A stretch of 64,000 nt of DNA from an uncultured Streptococcus sp. (lineage in GTDB: Bacteria > Bacillota > Bacilli > Lactobacillales > Streptococcaceae): contig CAKPVT010000001.1 of the NCBI GenBank assembly GCA_934196125.1, positions 1-64,000 of the forward strand. The letters are read 5' to 3'. The number at the start of each line of letters is the position of its first letter. The stretch's first letter is position 1. This document shows, piece after piece, positions 7,862 through 18,130 of this stretch. Under the pieces are notes generated by a model that saw only the letters and a list, made by a program, of their open reading frames with translations, ran no database searches and had not been told where the DNA came from. Both the position numbers and the translations under genes were made by a program.

Positions 7862-10196
7862 AGAAGATAAAGAGCGAGCAAAGCAACTTAAAAAAGCTTT
7901 GAAAGCTAGCACTCAAAATACAATTAAATACACGTCTTTATTTGAAGATGGGTTGATGCATATTGTTGATGAAGAATACTCTAAGACTTGGGAGTTGGGT
8001 GATACTAACTATATCACGGCTGATGAGGATGAAAAGCTTGATATTATTGATTATTATGTTGAAGCTTTAAATGGATTAGACAGTGATAATACTTACCAAT
8101 TACTTATTATTAATCGTCCAGTCCCATCAACGCTTTTAAGTCAAATTACCTATGAACTTGAAAGTGATGACCGTGATGTCTATCGTCAAGAATACAATGA
8201 TATGATTACGTCACGTTTTGCGACTGACCAAAATAATTTTAAGGTTGAAAAATTTATCACTGTTTCAACGTCTGCACGAGACTGTAAGCAGGCTTATCGT
8301 AAATTAAATGATGTTGAAAATAACTTTTCAAAACAATTTCAAGTAATCGATATTCCGTTTACACCTTTAACAGGAACAGAGCGATTAAATATTTTCGCTG
8401 ACTTATTACGAGGTAATCCATATCTTAACGTTGATTACAAAGATGTTCGTATTAGTGGTTTAACAACAAAATCTTTTGTTGCTCCTGGGCGGATTTGGTT
8501 TCAACAAGATCAATTTCTGATGGATAAAAAGTATTGCAAAGTTCTCTTTGCTAGAAGCTTTCCAGCTTTTCTAAATGATCGCTTAATCAAATCAATCACA
8601 GATATTGGGATTGAATTAGCCATTACGATTCACGCTAAACCATATGATGTTGCTGAAGCTGTTAAGAAGATTAATACTGCTGAAGCTGGTGTGAAGATGG
8701 ATATGATTAAGTCTCAAAAAGTTGCTGCTGATAAAGGGATCTCAGGAAGCTTAGCAGTATCAGGTGTAGCTCAAGCAACCGCTGAAGAAGCTGAAAAATG
8801 GAGTGCTGAAATTAATGATAATGATCAAAAAATGTTTTCAGGCATCTTTGCAGTTATGTTAAAAGCAGATACCCCTGAAGAACTTGCTGACTATACAAAT
8901 CGGGTCAAACAAGCAGGACGTAAACACGTGGTTGATTTTGAGGAAACTTACTATCATCAAGAAGAAGCGCTTAATACCATGTTGCCAATTGGAAAAACTT
9001 ATCTTGATGTTCAACGCCGTTTCATGCGTGATATGACCACAACGAATATTGCCACACAAATTCCATTTACCAATACAGATTTACAAAGCAAAAGCCCTAT
9101 GGCAATCTACTACGGACAAAATCAGATTTCAAATAACATTATCACACTTGATCGTCAACGTGATTTAAATACATCATCTGGTGTCATTTTAGGATCTTCA
9201 GGTTCTGGGAAATCCGTTTTTGTTAAGACTAGTGAAGTTATTCCAACTATTTTAAGGTATCCTGATGACCGTATTATCATTGTAGATCCTGAGGATGAAT
9301 ATTCCGATATCGGACGTGCGTTTGATGCTCAATTAATTGATATTTTCCCAGGTTCACAGACACACTTGAATTTGATGGATTTACCAGATGAAGAAAATCT
9401 ATCAGCTGAAGATGGTGATCCAATTGGTGAAAAATCTTCACTAATCATGGGGCTTTTTGAAAATATTCTTCAAGAAGTTACTGACGAAGACTTCTCAATT
9501 ATTGACCGTGTCACACGTCTTTGCTATGAACGTATTACAGATAGAACACCAACACTTAAAGATTGGTACAACATCCTATTAGAACAACCTGAAGACGTTG
9601 CTCAAGATTTGGCGCTAAAATCTGAATCTTACACGAATGGCTCTCAAGATATTTTTGCTCATGAAACCAATGTTAACTTGAATAATCAAGTGGTTATTTT
9701 CAATCTGAAAAAATTGGATGGTAAATTAAAACCTTTTGCTTTGATGGTCGTGCAAGATTACATTTGGAATCAAGTTGTTAACAATCAAGGTAAATTAACA
9801 ACTCACATTTACTTTGATGAAATGCAAAATCAATTCTTAACGGATAATCAAGCAGCATTCTTTACTAATCTTTATGCTCGTGTGCGTAAATATGGTGCTA
9901 TTCCAACTGGTATCACTCAAAACGTTGAAACATTGTTGGAACGTACTGAGGGACGTAAGTTGATTTCAAATAGTGAATTCATCGTTTTGCTGAAGCAAAA
10001 GAAAACAGATTTAGCTTATTTGACTCAAACCATCAACTTGACAGATGCACTTGTTCGTTATGTTGAAAAGCCTAAGGCGAAAGGCACAGGGTTAATCATT
10101 GCAGGTCAAACAGCAGTACCATTTGAAAATCCAATTCCTAAGAACACTGAATTGTTCAGGCTGGTTGCTACCGATGCTTATCGTCAAATTGATTAA
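7806..10196 (+). CDS. VirB4-family conjugation ATPase (PrgJ-like)
   Basis: 796 residues, the usual length for VirB4/PrgJ/TraE ATPases. Walker A is GSSGSGKS at about residues 462-469; Walker B is IYFDEMQNQF at about 675. The N-terminal half matches the channel-interacting VirB4 domain. SD GTGAGGAA precedes the ATG, inside the prgI-like gene, so the two are translationally coupled. A second ATG at 7836 is possible. It powers substrate transfer and assembly of the secretion channel at the cytoplasmic membrane. Well supported. Confidence 0.95.
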   Translation: MVRLFNKRASMNGTTPLTKEDKERAKQLKKALKASTQNTIKYTSLFEDGLMHIVDEEYSKTWELGDTNYITADEDEKLDIIDYYVEALNGLDSDNTYQLLIINRPVPSTLLSQITYELESDDRDVYRQEYNDMITSRFATDQNNFKVEKFITVSTSARDCKQAYRKLNDVENNFSKQFQVIDIPFTPLTGTERLNIFADLLRGNPYLNVDYKDVRISGLTTKSFVAPGRIWFQQDQFLMDKKYCKVLFARSFPAFLNDRLIKSITDIGIELAITIHAKPYDVAEAVKKINTAEAGVKMDMIKSQKVAADKGISGSLAVSGVAQATAEEAEKWSAEINDNDQKMFSGIFAVMLKADTPEELADYTNRVKQAGRKHVVDFEETYYHQEEALNTMLPIGKTYLDVQRRFMRDMTTTNIATQIPFTNTDLQSKSPMAIYYGQNQISNNIITLDRQRDLNTSSGVILGSSGSGKSVFVKTSEVIPTILRYPDDRIIIVDPEDEYSDIGRAFDAQLIDIFPGSQTHLNLMDLPDEENLSAEDGDPIGEKSSLIMGLFENILQEVTDEDFSIIDRVTRLCYERITDRTPTLKDWYNILLEQPEDVAQDLALKSESYTNGSQDIFAHETNVNLNNQVVIFNLKKLDGKLKPFALMVVQDYIWNQVVNNQGKLTTHIYFDEMQNQFLTDNQAAFFTNLYARVRKYGAIPTGITQNVETLLERTEGRKLISNSEFIVLLKQKKTDLAYLTQTINLTDALVRYVEKPKAKGTGLIIAGQTAVPFENPIPKNTELFRLVATDAYRQID

Positions 10197-10239
10197 TCAA
10201 TTTATTTATCAGGATAGTTAGAAGGAGAGGGGGTGAATC

Positions 10240-12903
10240 ATGTCTAACAAAGATGATTTAAGAAAGCGTGTGGTGAGAAATCGTCACATTAAAGAAAGTG
10301 TTCAACGTCACAATCAGTTATCAGCTAAGAAAGCTCAAAACGCTACTAAAAAGGAGCATCATGAAGCTAAGATTAAGGTGAAACATGCTAGAGCAGCTTT
10401 AAGAAGAGCTGAGAAAGGCATTGATAAAGATGTAGATGGTGAAAAGATTGTTGATGACTTAGAGAAAGCGAAAGCCGAAAAGAAAGCTACTAAGAAAATC
10501 AAAAAGAAAGTCAGAAAGACTAATCCAACCATTGGTCAGAAAGCTAGACGAACTGGTAAAAACATTGCATTAAATGCTAGTCATCAAATTAAAACCACTG
10601 CCATGGATCAAGATGATACTTTGTCAGATTTACAAAATCTACAGTATCGAACAAGACAATCAAAAGCAGTTGCTAAGCAGGCTGGTAAGGTGACTTGGCG
10701 AGGTGCTAAACTAGCCTATCGAAAAAGCAAAGGTATGGTTAATGTTAGTCGAGGAGCTTATAGAAGCACTAAGGCTGGTGCTAAATTTGCAACTAAAACA
10801 ACGGCTAAAGCTGCTACTAAAACAGCACAAGTGGCTGCTTCAGCTGTTAAGACGGCAGCAACCGCTACTGCCACGATATTAGCTAATCCAATTACCTGGA
10901 TTGCTAGTGCGGTAGTTGCTTTTATCTTGTTTTTGATAATCATTGTATCCTCAATCTTTTCAAGTAATGTTATTCAACAAAATGATTTTACGCTTAATCA
11001 ATCCTGGCTTCATATTTCACAAGTTGATCGTCAAAAATCTTCTGACCAGGTTGAATATTACACGGATATTGACTCCATCTTGCTTTACATGAACTTCCGC
11101 TATGGGGGTGAATGGGAACCAGATGCTAATTGGGATGATGGGACAGGTGGTAAATTGACAGGAGCGCTTGGGTTTAATCATTTTTCGGATGCCATTGATG
11201 ATATTTGGAAAGAAGAAAACGGTGATATTGATAATCTAAAAACTATGGCGGAACTTTACACTAATGGCAAAGAGTGGATGAAGCTAGATAAGGATGATTT
11301 AGCAGATTATAAAGAAATCCTTGAGAGCCAATCCGAAACAGGAAAATACTTAGCTACTCAAGAATTAATTAATCCCTTCTACTCCGCTGATGATGAAAAG
11401 AGCGATACAGATTATTTAACGATTTCAAAACGATATGGTTATACCTCAAAAGATGAGATTGATCCAACAACCACGCTTCAAGCTCAATCAGGTCAAAAGC
11501 TTTTTGCCACTATGGATGGTAAGGTTACCGTTACAACAAAGGATTTAAAGGGTAACGAAACGAAAACAACTAATTTAATTATTTCAGATAACGATGCTCG
11601 TTTTATTTTTTATAACATATCAGCTATTCGAGTTAAAACAGGTGATAAGGTAGAAGCAGGAGCTGAACTTGGTACTGTTTCAGGTGGTTCACAAAAGATT
11701 GCTTACGCCAAAAATTATGGTGAAGTTGATGATAAAGACTCTCAGTGGTTACAAGATATAAAAAATAAAGATGTCTCTTATGGCTATACGGAACAGACGA
11801 AGAAAAATAAAACAAATGTTTGGGTGCTAGTTAATCCAGGCTTTTATTTTCCATTTGTAAAGTACGCTCAAACAACAGTTGTTATGCGAACGTCATCTGA
11901 ATTAAGTGGACGTGCCAAACAATTTTATGACTTGATGAAGAAGTTTTATCCAAGTGCTACTGACAATGGTATTGCTGCTGTTGTTGGTAATTTTGCTGTT
12001 GAGTCGTCTATTACAGCAAAGCGTGCCGAAGGTGATTACTTAAGCCCACCTATTGGTGCATCTGACGGCTGTTGGGATGATGAAAACTGGTTAAACATGA
12101 GTGGTACAACAATTTATGGTGGTGGTTATCCTAATATCCTTCATCGTGGACTTGGTTTGGGACAATGGACTGACACCACAGATGGCGGTACTCGTCATAC
12201 CATGCTAATCAATTATGCTAATTCAATTGGTAAAAAATGGTATGAATTAGAAACACAAGTACGATTTATGTTAGAAGGTGATTCACCTTACTATCAAAAT
12301 ATTTTAAAAAGTGTTTTAAACTCTAACGCTGATACCGATAGCCTTACAAAAACCTTCTTAACAAAATGGGAAGGAATTAATAACGGAACACTTTCACAAC
12401 GTCAAAGTTATGCTAAGCAAGCATTGTCTTGGTTCCACCAATCAATTGCAGGTGGTGGTACAATGGCTTCTTCTTGGAATTTTCCTGAGGAGTATAGAGA
12501 TAAAATCAAAAGCATGCCAACCTCTGCAAGTATGACCACACAAGCAGGTAGTGGTTATAAAGTTGGTCAGTGTACCTGGTATGCTTATAATCGTTTGGTA
12601 GAACTAGGAGAAATCACAGACCTTTCAGGAGCTTATGGTCACCTAGGAAATGGTCAGGATTGGGTGAGAAATCTTGCTGCTAAAGGTTGGAAAACGAGTA
12701 GTTTTCCAAGTGTTGGTGCGGTTTGCTCAACCGCAGGTGGCTTTGACGGCACTTACGCTATTTACGGACATGTCATGATTGTTGAAGCCGTTAATGATGA
12801 CGGTAGCTTCTTAGTTTCAGAATGTAACTATGCAGGTAACCAAAGTCAAATTCATTGGCGTGTTTGTCGTAACGCTCCATACTACACGTTTGCAGCCCCT
12901 TAA
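10240..12903 (+). CDS. VirB1-like bifunctional peptidoglycan hydrolase (PrgK-like; lysozyme plus CHAP)
   Basis: 887 residues. Residues 1-205 are very basic, Lys/Ala-rich and helical; a transmembrane helix lies at about 212-242. An M23/LytM-like segment may lie around 390-490 (degenerate, no clear metal site). Residues about 553-690 form a phage-tail-tip-type lysozyme domain (VGNFAVESS, GLGLGQWTD). A C-terminal CHAP amidase has the catalytic Cys in VGQCTWYAY (about 777) and His in YGHVMIVEAV. This is the VirB1/PrgK equivalent that opens the cell wall for the mating channel. SD AAGGAGAGGGGG precedes the ATG. Confidence 0.9.
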   Translation: MSNKDDLRKRVVRNRHIKESVQRHNQLSAKKAQNATKKEHHEAKIKVKHARAALRRAEKGIDKDVDGEKIVDDLEKAKAEKKATKKIKKKVRKTNPTIGQKARRTGKNIALNASHQIKTTAMDQDDTLSDLQNLQYRTRQSKAVAKQAGKVTWRGAKLAYRKSKGMVNVSRGAYRSTKAGAKFATKTTAKAATKTAQVAASAVKTAATATATILANPITWIASAVVAFILFLIIIVSSIFSSNVIQQNDFTLNQSWLHISQVDRQKSSDQVEYYTDIDSILLYMNFRYGGEWEPDANWDDGTGGKLTGALGFNHFSDAIDDIWKEENGDIDNLKTMAELYTNGKEWMKLDKDDLADYKEILESQSETGKYLATQELINPFYSADDEKSDTDYLTISKRYGYTSKDEIDPTTTLQAQSGQKLFATMDGKVTVTTKDLKGNETKTTNLIISDNDARFIFYNISAIRVKTGDKVEAGAELGTVSGGSQKIAYAKNYGEVDDKDSQWLQDIKNKDVSYGYTEQTKKNKTNVWVLVNPGFYFPFVKYAQTTVVMRTSSELSGRAKQFYDLMKKFYPSATDNGIAAVVGNFAVESSITAKRAEGDYLSPPIGASDGCWDDENWLNMSGTTIYGGGYPNILHRGLGLGQWTDTTDGGTRHTMLINYANSIGKKWYELETQVRFMLEGDSPYYQNILKSVLNSNADTDSLTKTFLTKWEGINNGTLSQRQSYAKQALSWFHQSIAGGGTMASSWNFPEEYRDKIKSMPTSASMTTQAGSGYKVGQCTWYAYNRLVELGEITDLSGAYGHLGNGQDWVRNLAAKGWKTSSFPSVGAVCSTAGGFDGTYAIYGHVMIVEAVNDDGSFLVSECNYAGNQSQIHWRVCRNAPYYTFAAP

Positions 12904-12924
12904 CAGTAACAGAAAGGAAAGATA

Positions 12925-13530
12925 ATGATAGATGAATTTAAAGTGACCTTTTTTAAACGTATCATGATGATTGCAGGGATTATCATTATCTTTCTCATTG
13001 GTTTAGGATTTGGATCAATGGGAAAGAAAACAGATAATCAATCTTCAAGTCACACAACTTTAGTGAAGAAAACTAAAGAAGGTCAGCAGTTAACCGAAAG
13101 CTGGGTTAAGCAATTTTTAATTGCCTATTACACTAAAAAAGATTTAGAGGAAAATCGTAATCGTTACAAAGATTACATGACTGATGGCATGTATAATGCT
13201 GCTGTTTCTGAAGAAGAAACGGCGCAAAATCAAGCTTATAAAGGTTTTGTTGTCAATTTTGAATTTAAAGATGCTCAAATTTATATTGATAAAACGAATG
13301 ATAAAGTTATTTGTTATGTCAATTATACAAATGATTTGCTTCAGAAAAAGAATTCAACGGAAGGTGCTCAATTAGGTGTAGATAACAACACCATTATTCA
13401 GCTAACTTACAATCAAGTTGATGGAAAATACTTAGTAAATAATATGAGCACACTATTAATTACAGACTCTCAAGATCCGACAACTTCACAAGATTCTTAT
13501 GGGGATGTGATTGCAAGTAATGAAGAATAG
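12925..13530 (+). CDS. VirB8-like T4SS protein (PrgL-like)
   Basis: 201 residues with one transmembrane helix at about 12-35, and an extracytoplasmic domain of about 140 residues with the helix-plus-curved-sheet pattern of NTF2-like/VirB8 folds. Located directly after the PrgK homologue, as PrgL is in pCF10. No catalytic motifs, as expected for a scaffold. Assignment is by topology and synteny. A second protein of similar topology follows two genes later. Confidence 0.65.
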   Translation: MIDEFKVTFFKRIMMIAGIIIIFLIGLGFGSMGKKTDNQSSSHTTLVKKTKEGQQLTESWVKQFLIAYYTKKDLEENRNRYKDYMTDGMYNAAVSEEETAQNQAYKGFVVNFEFKDAQIYIDKTNDKVICYVNYTNDLLQKKNSTEGAQLGVDNNTIIQLTYNQVDGKYLVNNMSTLLITDSQDPTTSQDSYGDVIASNEE

Positions 13531-13542
13531 GAGAATAATCAT

Positions 13543-13929
13543 ATGTTAAACCAAAGTATTATTACAGGACGTCTGACGAAAGATGTAGAACTAAAAAAGG
13601 TGAACGACCGTTCAGTGGTCTCTTTTACGCTTGCTTCAAGCAGAGATTATAAAACAGAAGAGGGGGCTTACCCAGCTGACTTTATTGATTGTGTTTTGTG
13701 GGGAGCACCAGCCGAGAGTTTCCATACGTTAACAGCTAAAGGCGATACTCTTCAGGTTACAGGGCGTTTGCAGACTAGAACTTATAAAGATAAAAAAGAG
13801 GTAACTCATAAAGTTACCGAAGTCCACGTTGATAAATGGTATATTGTTGCCGTTAATCAAAATCAAGGTGACTATCCTGTTAAAGAAAAAACTATTGTTA
13901 ACGATAGTTTGGATAATTTATCAATATAG
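13543..13929 (+). CDS. Single-stranded DNA-binding protein of the element
   Basis: 128 residues starting with an SSB-type OB fold (LNQSIITGRLTKDVEL, then FIDCVLWG and VTGRLQTRTYKDK). It lacks the usual acidic, proline-rich SSB tail and its DDDIPF-like tip, so it may not recruit host repair partners in the same way. It lies within the secretion operon; pCF10 carries the OB-fold protein PrgE in its own transfer operon. Likely protects transferred single strands or assists priming in the recipient. Confidence 0.9.
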   Translation: MLNQSIITGRLTKDVELKKVNDRSVVSFTLASSRDYKTEEGAYPADFIDCVLWGAPAESFHTLTAKGDTLQVTGRLQTRTYKDKKEVTHKVTEVHVDKWYIVAVNQNQGDYPVKEKTIVNDSLDNLSI

Positions 13930-13944
13930 AAGGAGAACTAGACA

Positions 13945-14202
13945 ATGAATGAAACAAATAATCACACTGCTAAATCAGCACGCCGTCAAAAATCAACAAG
14001 TGATCGCTTAAAAGACAAATTGAAACAACTCGATAAAGCAAAAGCATCTCTTGAAGCAGCTCAAAAGAAAATTAAACAACTGGAAGCCGACATTAAAGGA
14101 CTTGAAGTCAAACGTCAACTAGAAATTCTTAATGAATATGGAATGAGTTTATCGGACTTAGAAGCCTTTCTAGCTGACAATAAGGACAAACTAGGGGGGT
14201 GA
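13945..14202 (+). CDS. Small coiled-coil protein of the conjugation cluster
   Basis: 85 residues; about 20-60 form a highly charged coiled coil, followed by a short helix (LEILNEYGMSLSDLEAFL). Resembles small DUF5965-type proteins of streptococcal ICEs in size and composition; I am not certain of the family. SD AGAAGGAG precedes the ATG. The next gene starts 7 nt after its stop, so both are probably translated together. Confidence 0.6.
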   Translation: MNETNNHTAKSARRQKSTSDRLKDKLKQLDKAKASLEAAQKKIKQLEADIKGLEVKRQLEILNEYGMSLSDLEAFLADNKDKLGG

Positions 14203-14208
14203 TGCGTA

Positions 14209-15009
14209 ATGTTTCGCATTACAAGATTAAGTACAGGTCAACAGCGTGATTTTCAAAATCGAGAAGAGTTAGAATTTTTCTTGGAAGGCGAAGAAAATCG
14301 TTGCTTGCAGCTAAACACAACAGCCACTTTTCAACTTTTTCATCTTGATAAAAACGAAGAACTGCTAGAGTCAATGGAACTAACTATTCCATCGTCTGAA
14401 GAACAAGATGCTAAAACTCTTTTAGGTGAGTTTGGACTAAAAAAGGATAAGAAATTCTTATGGAACCGTGGGACTAAGCAAGAAAAATCTCAAAGAGTCC
14501 AAAAGAAAAAACATGAATCATCAAAAGCAAACGAACCCATGAGCAAATCAAAGCCATCTGTTAAAACAACTCCCAAGTCTTCTAATCGTTTTTGGGTAAT
14601 GATAGCTTTGTTATTCTCAATGATTAGTTTAGCGATTTCTCTTACTAATCATTTATATAGTCCAAAAGAGGAGAATAAAACACAACAGACTACCATTAAT
14701 CAAGGAGCAGATGTTTTTTGTCGCTATTTCATCAGTAATTATTTTGCGAACTCCTCAGCTCGTGAAGATTTTATTTCAAATTCACTTGATTTAAGTCAAT
14801 TTGACACTGAGCAAGCAACAACAGTCAGTGTTTTGTTAGAAAAAGAAGTAGTAACTCAAAACACAACCACTTTGACTTATGTTATCAATTGTCGCTATGA
14901 CGATAATTCAACAGCCAATAAACGTTTAACGTTAATTGTAAAACAAAATCAAGCAGCTAAATATGGCTATTTAGTCTCAAAAGCTCCTAAGTTAACGGCT
15001 TATCCATAG
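14209..15009 (+). CDS. Membrane-anchored protein with VirB8/NTF2-like outer domain
   Basis: 266 residues. The N-terminal 120 are cytoplasmic and charged, one transmembrane helix lies at about 128-148, and the outer 110 residues look like a small alpha/beta domain comparable in size to VirB8 periplasmic domains. The topology differs from the first VirB8-like protein by the long cytoplasmic part. Position between the coiled-coil gene and pcfB suggests a link between the membrane channel and the coupling complex. Family not recognised. Confidence 0.6.
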   Translation: MFRITRLSTGQQRDFQNREELEFFLEGEENRCLQLNTTATFQLFHLDKNEELLESMELTIPSSEEQDAKTLLGEFGLKKDKKFLWNRGTKQEKSQRVQKKKHESSKANEPMSKSKPSVKTTPKSSNRFWVMIALLFSMISLAISLTNHLYSPKEENKTQQTTINQGADVFCRYFISNYFANSSAREDFISNSLDLSQFDTEQATTVSVLLEKEVVTQNTTTLTYVINCRYDDNSTANKRLTLIVKQNQAAKYGYLVSKAPKLTAYP

Positions 15010-15025
15010 AAGGGGGGAGAAAATT

Positions 15026-15517
15026 ATGGATCAAGAACAAATTTTTGATAGGGGTGCACGTGTCACTCTTGAGACAGGTAAACAGTTATTTCAATTTTTA
15101 GCTTATGCGGCACAACAGCTGTATAAAACTTATGATGAACAAAAGCAAATCGGTCAACAATCTTTTAAAAACTTAAATCAGTCATCTTTGACGAAAGACC
15201 ATATTGATTTTTTAGAAGCAGATGTTAACCTTAGAAAGTTTACGGATGAGCTTAAAAAATCAGGTGTTCGCTTTGCTTTTACAGATTTGGGTGACGGTAC
15301 GAAACAAGTTTGGTTTGAGGCTCCTAATAGGGAAGTTATTGCGGATGCTTTACAACATACGCTCAAAGAAATTATCAATGACCCTAAAAAAGCGAAAGAA
15401 AAGTACATGAAATCAGAAAAGGAGTTAACACCAAAAGAACAGATTGCCAAAATCAAGAGAGCCACTAAGGAAAAACTTGATACTGTTAAAGCTAAGAAGA
15501 AAGGAAAGAGTATCTGA
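15026..15517 (+). CDS. pcfB: PcfB-family protein (DUF3801)
   Basis: 163 residues, soluble, with an N-terminal helical region, a central alpha/beta portion (RFAFTDLGDGTKQVWFEAPN), and a lysine-rich C-terminus. Size, this motif and the position immediately before the coupling-protein gene match PcfB/DUF3801. It overlaps the next gene by one base, so translation is coupled. PcfB is a partner of the PcfC coupling protein in pCF10. SD AAGGGGGGAGA. Confidence 0.8.
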   Translation: MDQEQIFDRGARVTLETGKQLFQFLAYAAQQLYKTYDEQKQIGQQSFKNLNQSSLTKDHIDFLEADVNLRKFTDELKKSGVRFAFTDLGDGTKQVWFEAPNREVIADALQHTLKEIINDPKKAKEKYMKSEKELTPKEQIAKIKRATKEKLDTVKAKKKGKSI

Positions 15518-17583
15518 TGAAACTTCAAAAGAAACCTCTTATCCCTTATCTGATAATTAGTTTGGTTTTAGCTTTTCTAACTCACAGAGCTTATGTCTTA
15601 TATAGTTTAGCCCCAGAACCTGATATGGCTGATTTATTTGGTCAATATACGTACGTTTTAGAGCATTATTTAGACCGACCAATTTTTTATTTTAATACGA
15701 GTCCACTAGCCATTTTAGCAGCTTTAGTGGGCTTTTTTATTGGGATGATGTTTTACTTAAAAGTTAAACCAGCCGAAAATTACCGTCATGGTGAAGAAGC
15801 AGGTTCAGCAAAATTTGCTACAGCTCAAGAATTAGCTGGTTTTAAGGATTCAGAACCAACTAATAATATGATTTTTACAAAAAACGCTCAAATGGGTTTA
15901 TTTAATAAAAATCTTCCGTTTCAGTGGCAACTTAATAAAAATGTTCTTGTGGTTGGTCTTCCTGGTGATGGTAAAACATTCACTTATGTTAAACCTAACC
16001 TTATGCAAATGAACTCAAGCTTTATAGTTACCGACCCAAAAGGACTTTTAGTTCGTGAAACAGGTAAGATGCTTGAAGAACATGGCTACCAGGTTAAAGT
16101 TTTTGACCTGGTCAACCTCACTAAATCAGATATGTTCAATCCTTTTCATTACATGAAGTCTGAATTAGATATTGACCGTATTACTGAAGCAATCGTTGAA
16201 GGAAGTAAAAAAGGCGAGCGTGAAGGTGAGGATTTTTGGAACCAAGCAAAACTCCTTCTTAATCGTGCTTTGATTGGTTACCTCTATTTTGATAGTCAAG
16301 TTCAAAATTACACCCCTAACCTATCAATGGTCTCTGAATTACTTCGTAACATGAAACGTCCAAATGAAAAAGAACCAAGTCCGGTTGAAAAGATGTTTGC
16401 AAATCTCGAAAAAGCCATGCCTGGAAATTATGCTTGTCGACAATGGGACTTATTTAACAGTAACTTTGAAGCTGAAACAAGAACCAGTGTTCTTGCGATT
16501 GTTGCTACACAATATTCTATCTTCGATCACCAAGCTGTCACTAATTTGATTATGGCTGACACTATGGAGATGGATACTTGGAACACTGAAAAAACAGCCG
16601 TTTTTGTTGCCATTTCAGAAACTAATAAAGCTTACAGTTTCCTAGCATCTACTTTGTTTACAGTGATGTTTGACCAATTAACACACAACGCCGATGCTAT
16701 TATTCAAGGAAAGAAAGATGGTTACACAGCTGATGATTTGGTGCATGTTCAATTTATTTTTGATGAATTTGCGAACATTGGTAAAATTCCTCACTTTAAT
16801 GAAGTTTTAGCTTCTATTCGTAGTCGTGAAATGTCCGTTAAAATCATTATTCAAGCTATTAGTCAGCTTGATACGATTTATGGTGATAAAGCAAGAAAAT
16901 CTATGGTTAATAACTGTGCAACTTTATTATTTTTGGGGACTAACGATGAAGACACCATGCGTTACTTCTCGATGCGGGCTGGTAAACAAACTATTACTCA
17001 AAAAAGTTATTCGGAACAACGTGGTCAACGTGTATCAGGATCTACAAGTACGCAAGCCCATCAACGTGATTTGATGACACCTGATGAAATTGCACGTATC
17101 GGTGTTGATGAAGCATTAGTGTTTATCTCAAAACAAAATGTTTTGCGTGATAAAAAAGCTATGGTAACAGACCACCCTATGAAGGATGATTTATCTGACA
17201 ATCCGAATGATGGAAAATGGTATAGTTACATTCGTTTCATGGTTGAAGATCCAGAACTTTTTAATAATGCACGTGATGGAAAAATTGACCCTAAAAATAT
17301 CTGGTATCCAGATATGAAAGGCTATGATCAGTTTGTTAAAGATAATGATATTGATACTTCAAAACCAACTGAAGTTGAAGCAGCACAAGCTGATGAAGCA
17401 AGCACGCAAGCCACAGAAGAGCCTGTTTATGAACAAGTACCCGTTCAAATGTCTGAAATGACCTCAGAAAGCCAATCTCAGACATCATCAACTCGCTTAA
17501 AAGCAGTAGATCTTGAAACAGGTGAACTCTTTGAATTACCACCTGAAGAAGAGGACGAAACTGATTATTATGGTGAAATTTGA
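15517..17583 (+). CDS. pcfC: VirD4-type coupling protein (PcfC-like)
   Basis: 688 residues. Two N-terminal transmembrane helices (about 7-25 and 62-85) precede a TraG/VirD4 ATPase domain with Walker A VGLPGDGKT (about 146-154) and Walker B FIFDEFANIGKI (about 415). A low-complexity acidic tail (about 620-688) ends the protein. It links the relaxosome to the secretion channel and helps pump DNA. It is the last large gene of the T4SS operon; all hallmark residues are present. Confidence 0.95.
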   Translation: MKLQKKPLIPYLIISLVLAFLTHRAYVLYSLAPEPDMADLFGQYTYVLEHYLDRPIFYFNTSPLAILAALVGFFIGMMFYLKVKPAENYRHGEEAGSAKFATAQELAGFKDSEPTNNMIFTKNAQMGLFNKNLPFQWQLNKNVLVVGLPGDGKTFTYVKPNLMQMNSSFIVTDPKGLLVRETGKMLEEHGYQVKVFDLVNLTKSDMFNPFHYMKSELDIDRITEAIVEGSKKGEREGEDFWNQAKLLLNRALIGYLYFDSQVQNYTPNLSMVSELLRNMKRPNEKEPSPVEKMFANLEKAMPGNYACRQWDLFNSNFEAETRTSVLAIVATQYSIFDHQAVTNLIMADTMEMDTWNTEKTAVFVAISETNKAYSFLASTLFTVMFDQLTHNADAIIQGKKDGYTADDLVHVQFIFDEFANIGKIPHFNEVLASIRSREMSVKIIIQAISQLDTIYGDKARKSMVNNCATLLFLGTNDEDTMRYFSMRAGKQTITQKSYSEQRGQRVSGSTSTQAHQRDLMTPDEIARIGVDEALVFISKQNVLRDKKAMVTDHPMKDDLSDNPNDGKWYSYIRFMVEDPELFNNARDGKIDPKNIWYPDMKGYDQFVKDNDIDTSKPTEVEAAQADEASTQATEEPVYEQVPVQMSEMTSESQSQTSSTRLKAVDLETGELFELPPEEEDETDYYGEI

Positions 17584-17616
17584 TAAATTTAAGTATAATA
17601 ATCTCAGGAGGTTTTT

Positions 17617-17760
17617 ATGGCAGAGTCGAAACAAAGTGCATTTTTCAAGACACATGGGATTTCAGAAGAAGAGCTAATTAATTATCTAAAGGAACATCCA
17701 GATGATCCTTTGGTTACTAAACTTGAACAGTTATTATTAAATTTATCGGATAAAAAGTAA
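17617..17760 (+). CDS. Small conserved-looking ORF downstream of pcfC
   Basis: 47 residues (MAESKQSAFFKTHG...), acidic and helical, without a membrane segment. It has an excellent SD (AGGAGG) 6 nt before the ATG, and a strong terminator starts at its stop codon. A possible -10 (TATAAT) lies about 22 nt upstream of the ATG. No function recognised. Confidence 0.6.
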   Translation: MAESKQSAFFKTHGISEEELINYLKEHPDDPLVTKLEQLLLNLSDKK

Positions 17761-17786
17761 GCTACATCGATTCGGTGTAGCTTTTG
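17759..17786 (+). terminator. Intrinsic terminator
   Basis: 8-bp stem AAGCTACA/TGTAGCTT with a 9-nt loop and short T-run; overlaps the stop codon of the small ORF and closes the T4SS operon. Confidence 0.8.
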
Positions 17787-17806
17787 TTGTATACAAGGAG
17801 TTGAAT

Positions 17807-18130
17807 ATGAATATTAATCAAGAATTTCCAATATTTGTAATTGAAGGTTACCAGTCTATATCCTCAAAAATTGGTCTTATGATAGAGTACCCAGAAAACA
17901 TTTTAAAAGATACTTTTGATCTAACCGAGGAAGATTTAAAAAATTCAACAAGGAGATTGTCTCCACTATATGAAATAAGTGATAGTAGCAGCAAGGAAAA
18001 AATATATCAGTATTTTTTGGTAGATAATATGGGTTTACCTTTAAGTAATGATAGTATTTATTGGCTAAAATTATCAGATAAAGATGAACCACTGTTGAAA
18101 AGGGTTATGGTTGATCTTACTTCAATGTAG
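17807..18130 (+). CDS. Hypothetical protein
   Basis: 107 residues from ATG 17807, which has AAGGAG at proper spacing; a TTG at 17801 is too close to the SD. Mixed alpha/beta composition, acidic, no membrane segment or known motif. It lies alone between the coupling-protein unit and topoisomerase III. The following 147 nt hold nothing recognised. Confidence 0.5.
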   Translation: MNINQEFPIFVIEGYQSISSKIGLMIEYPENILKDTFDLTEEDLKNSTRRLSPLYEISDSSSKEKIYQYFLVDNMGLPLSNDSIYWLKLSDKDEPLLKRVMVDLTSM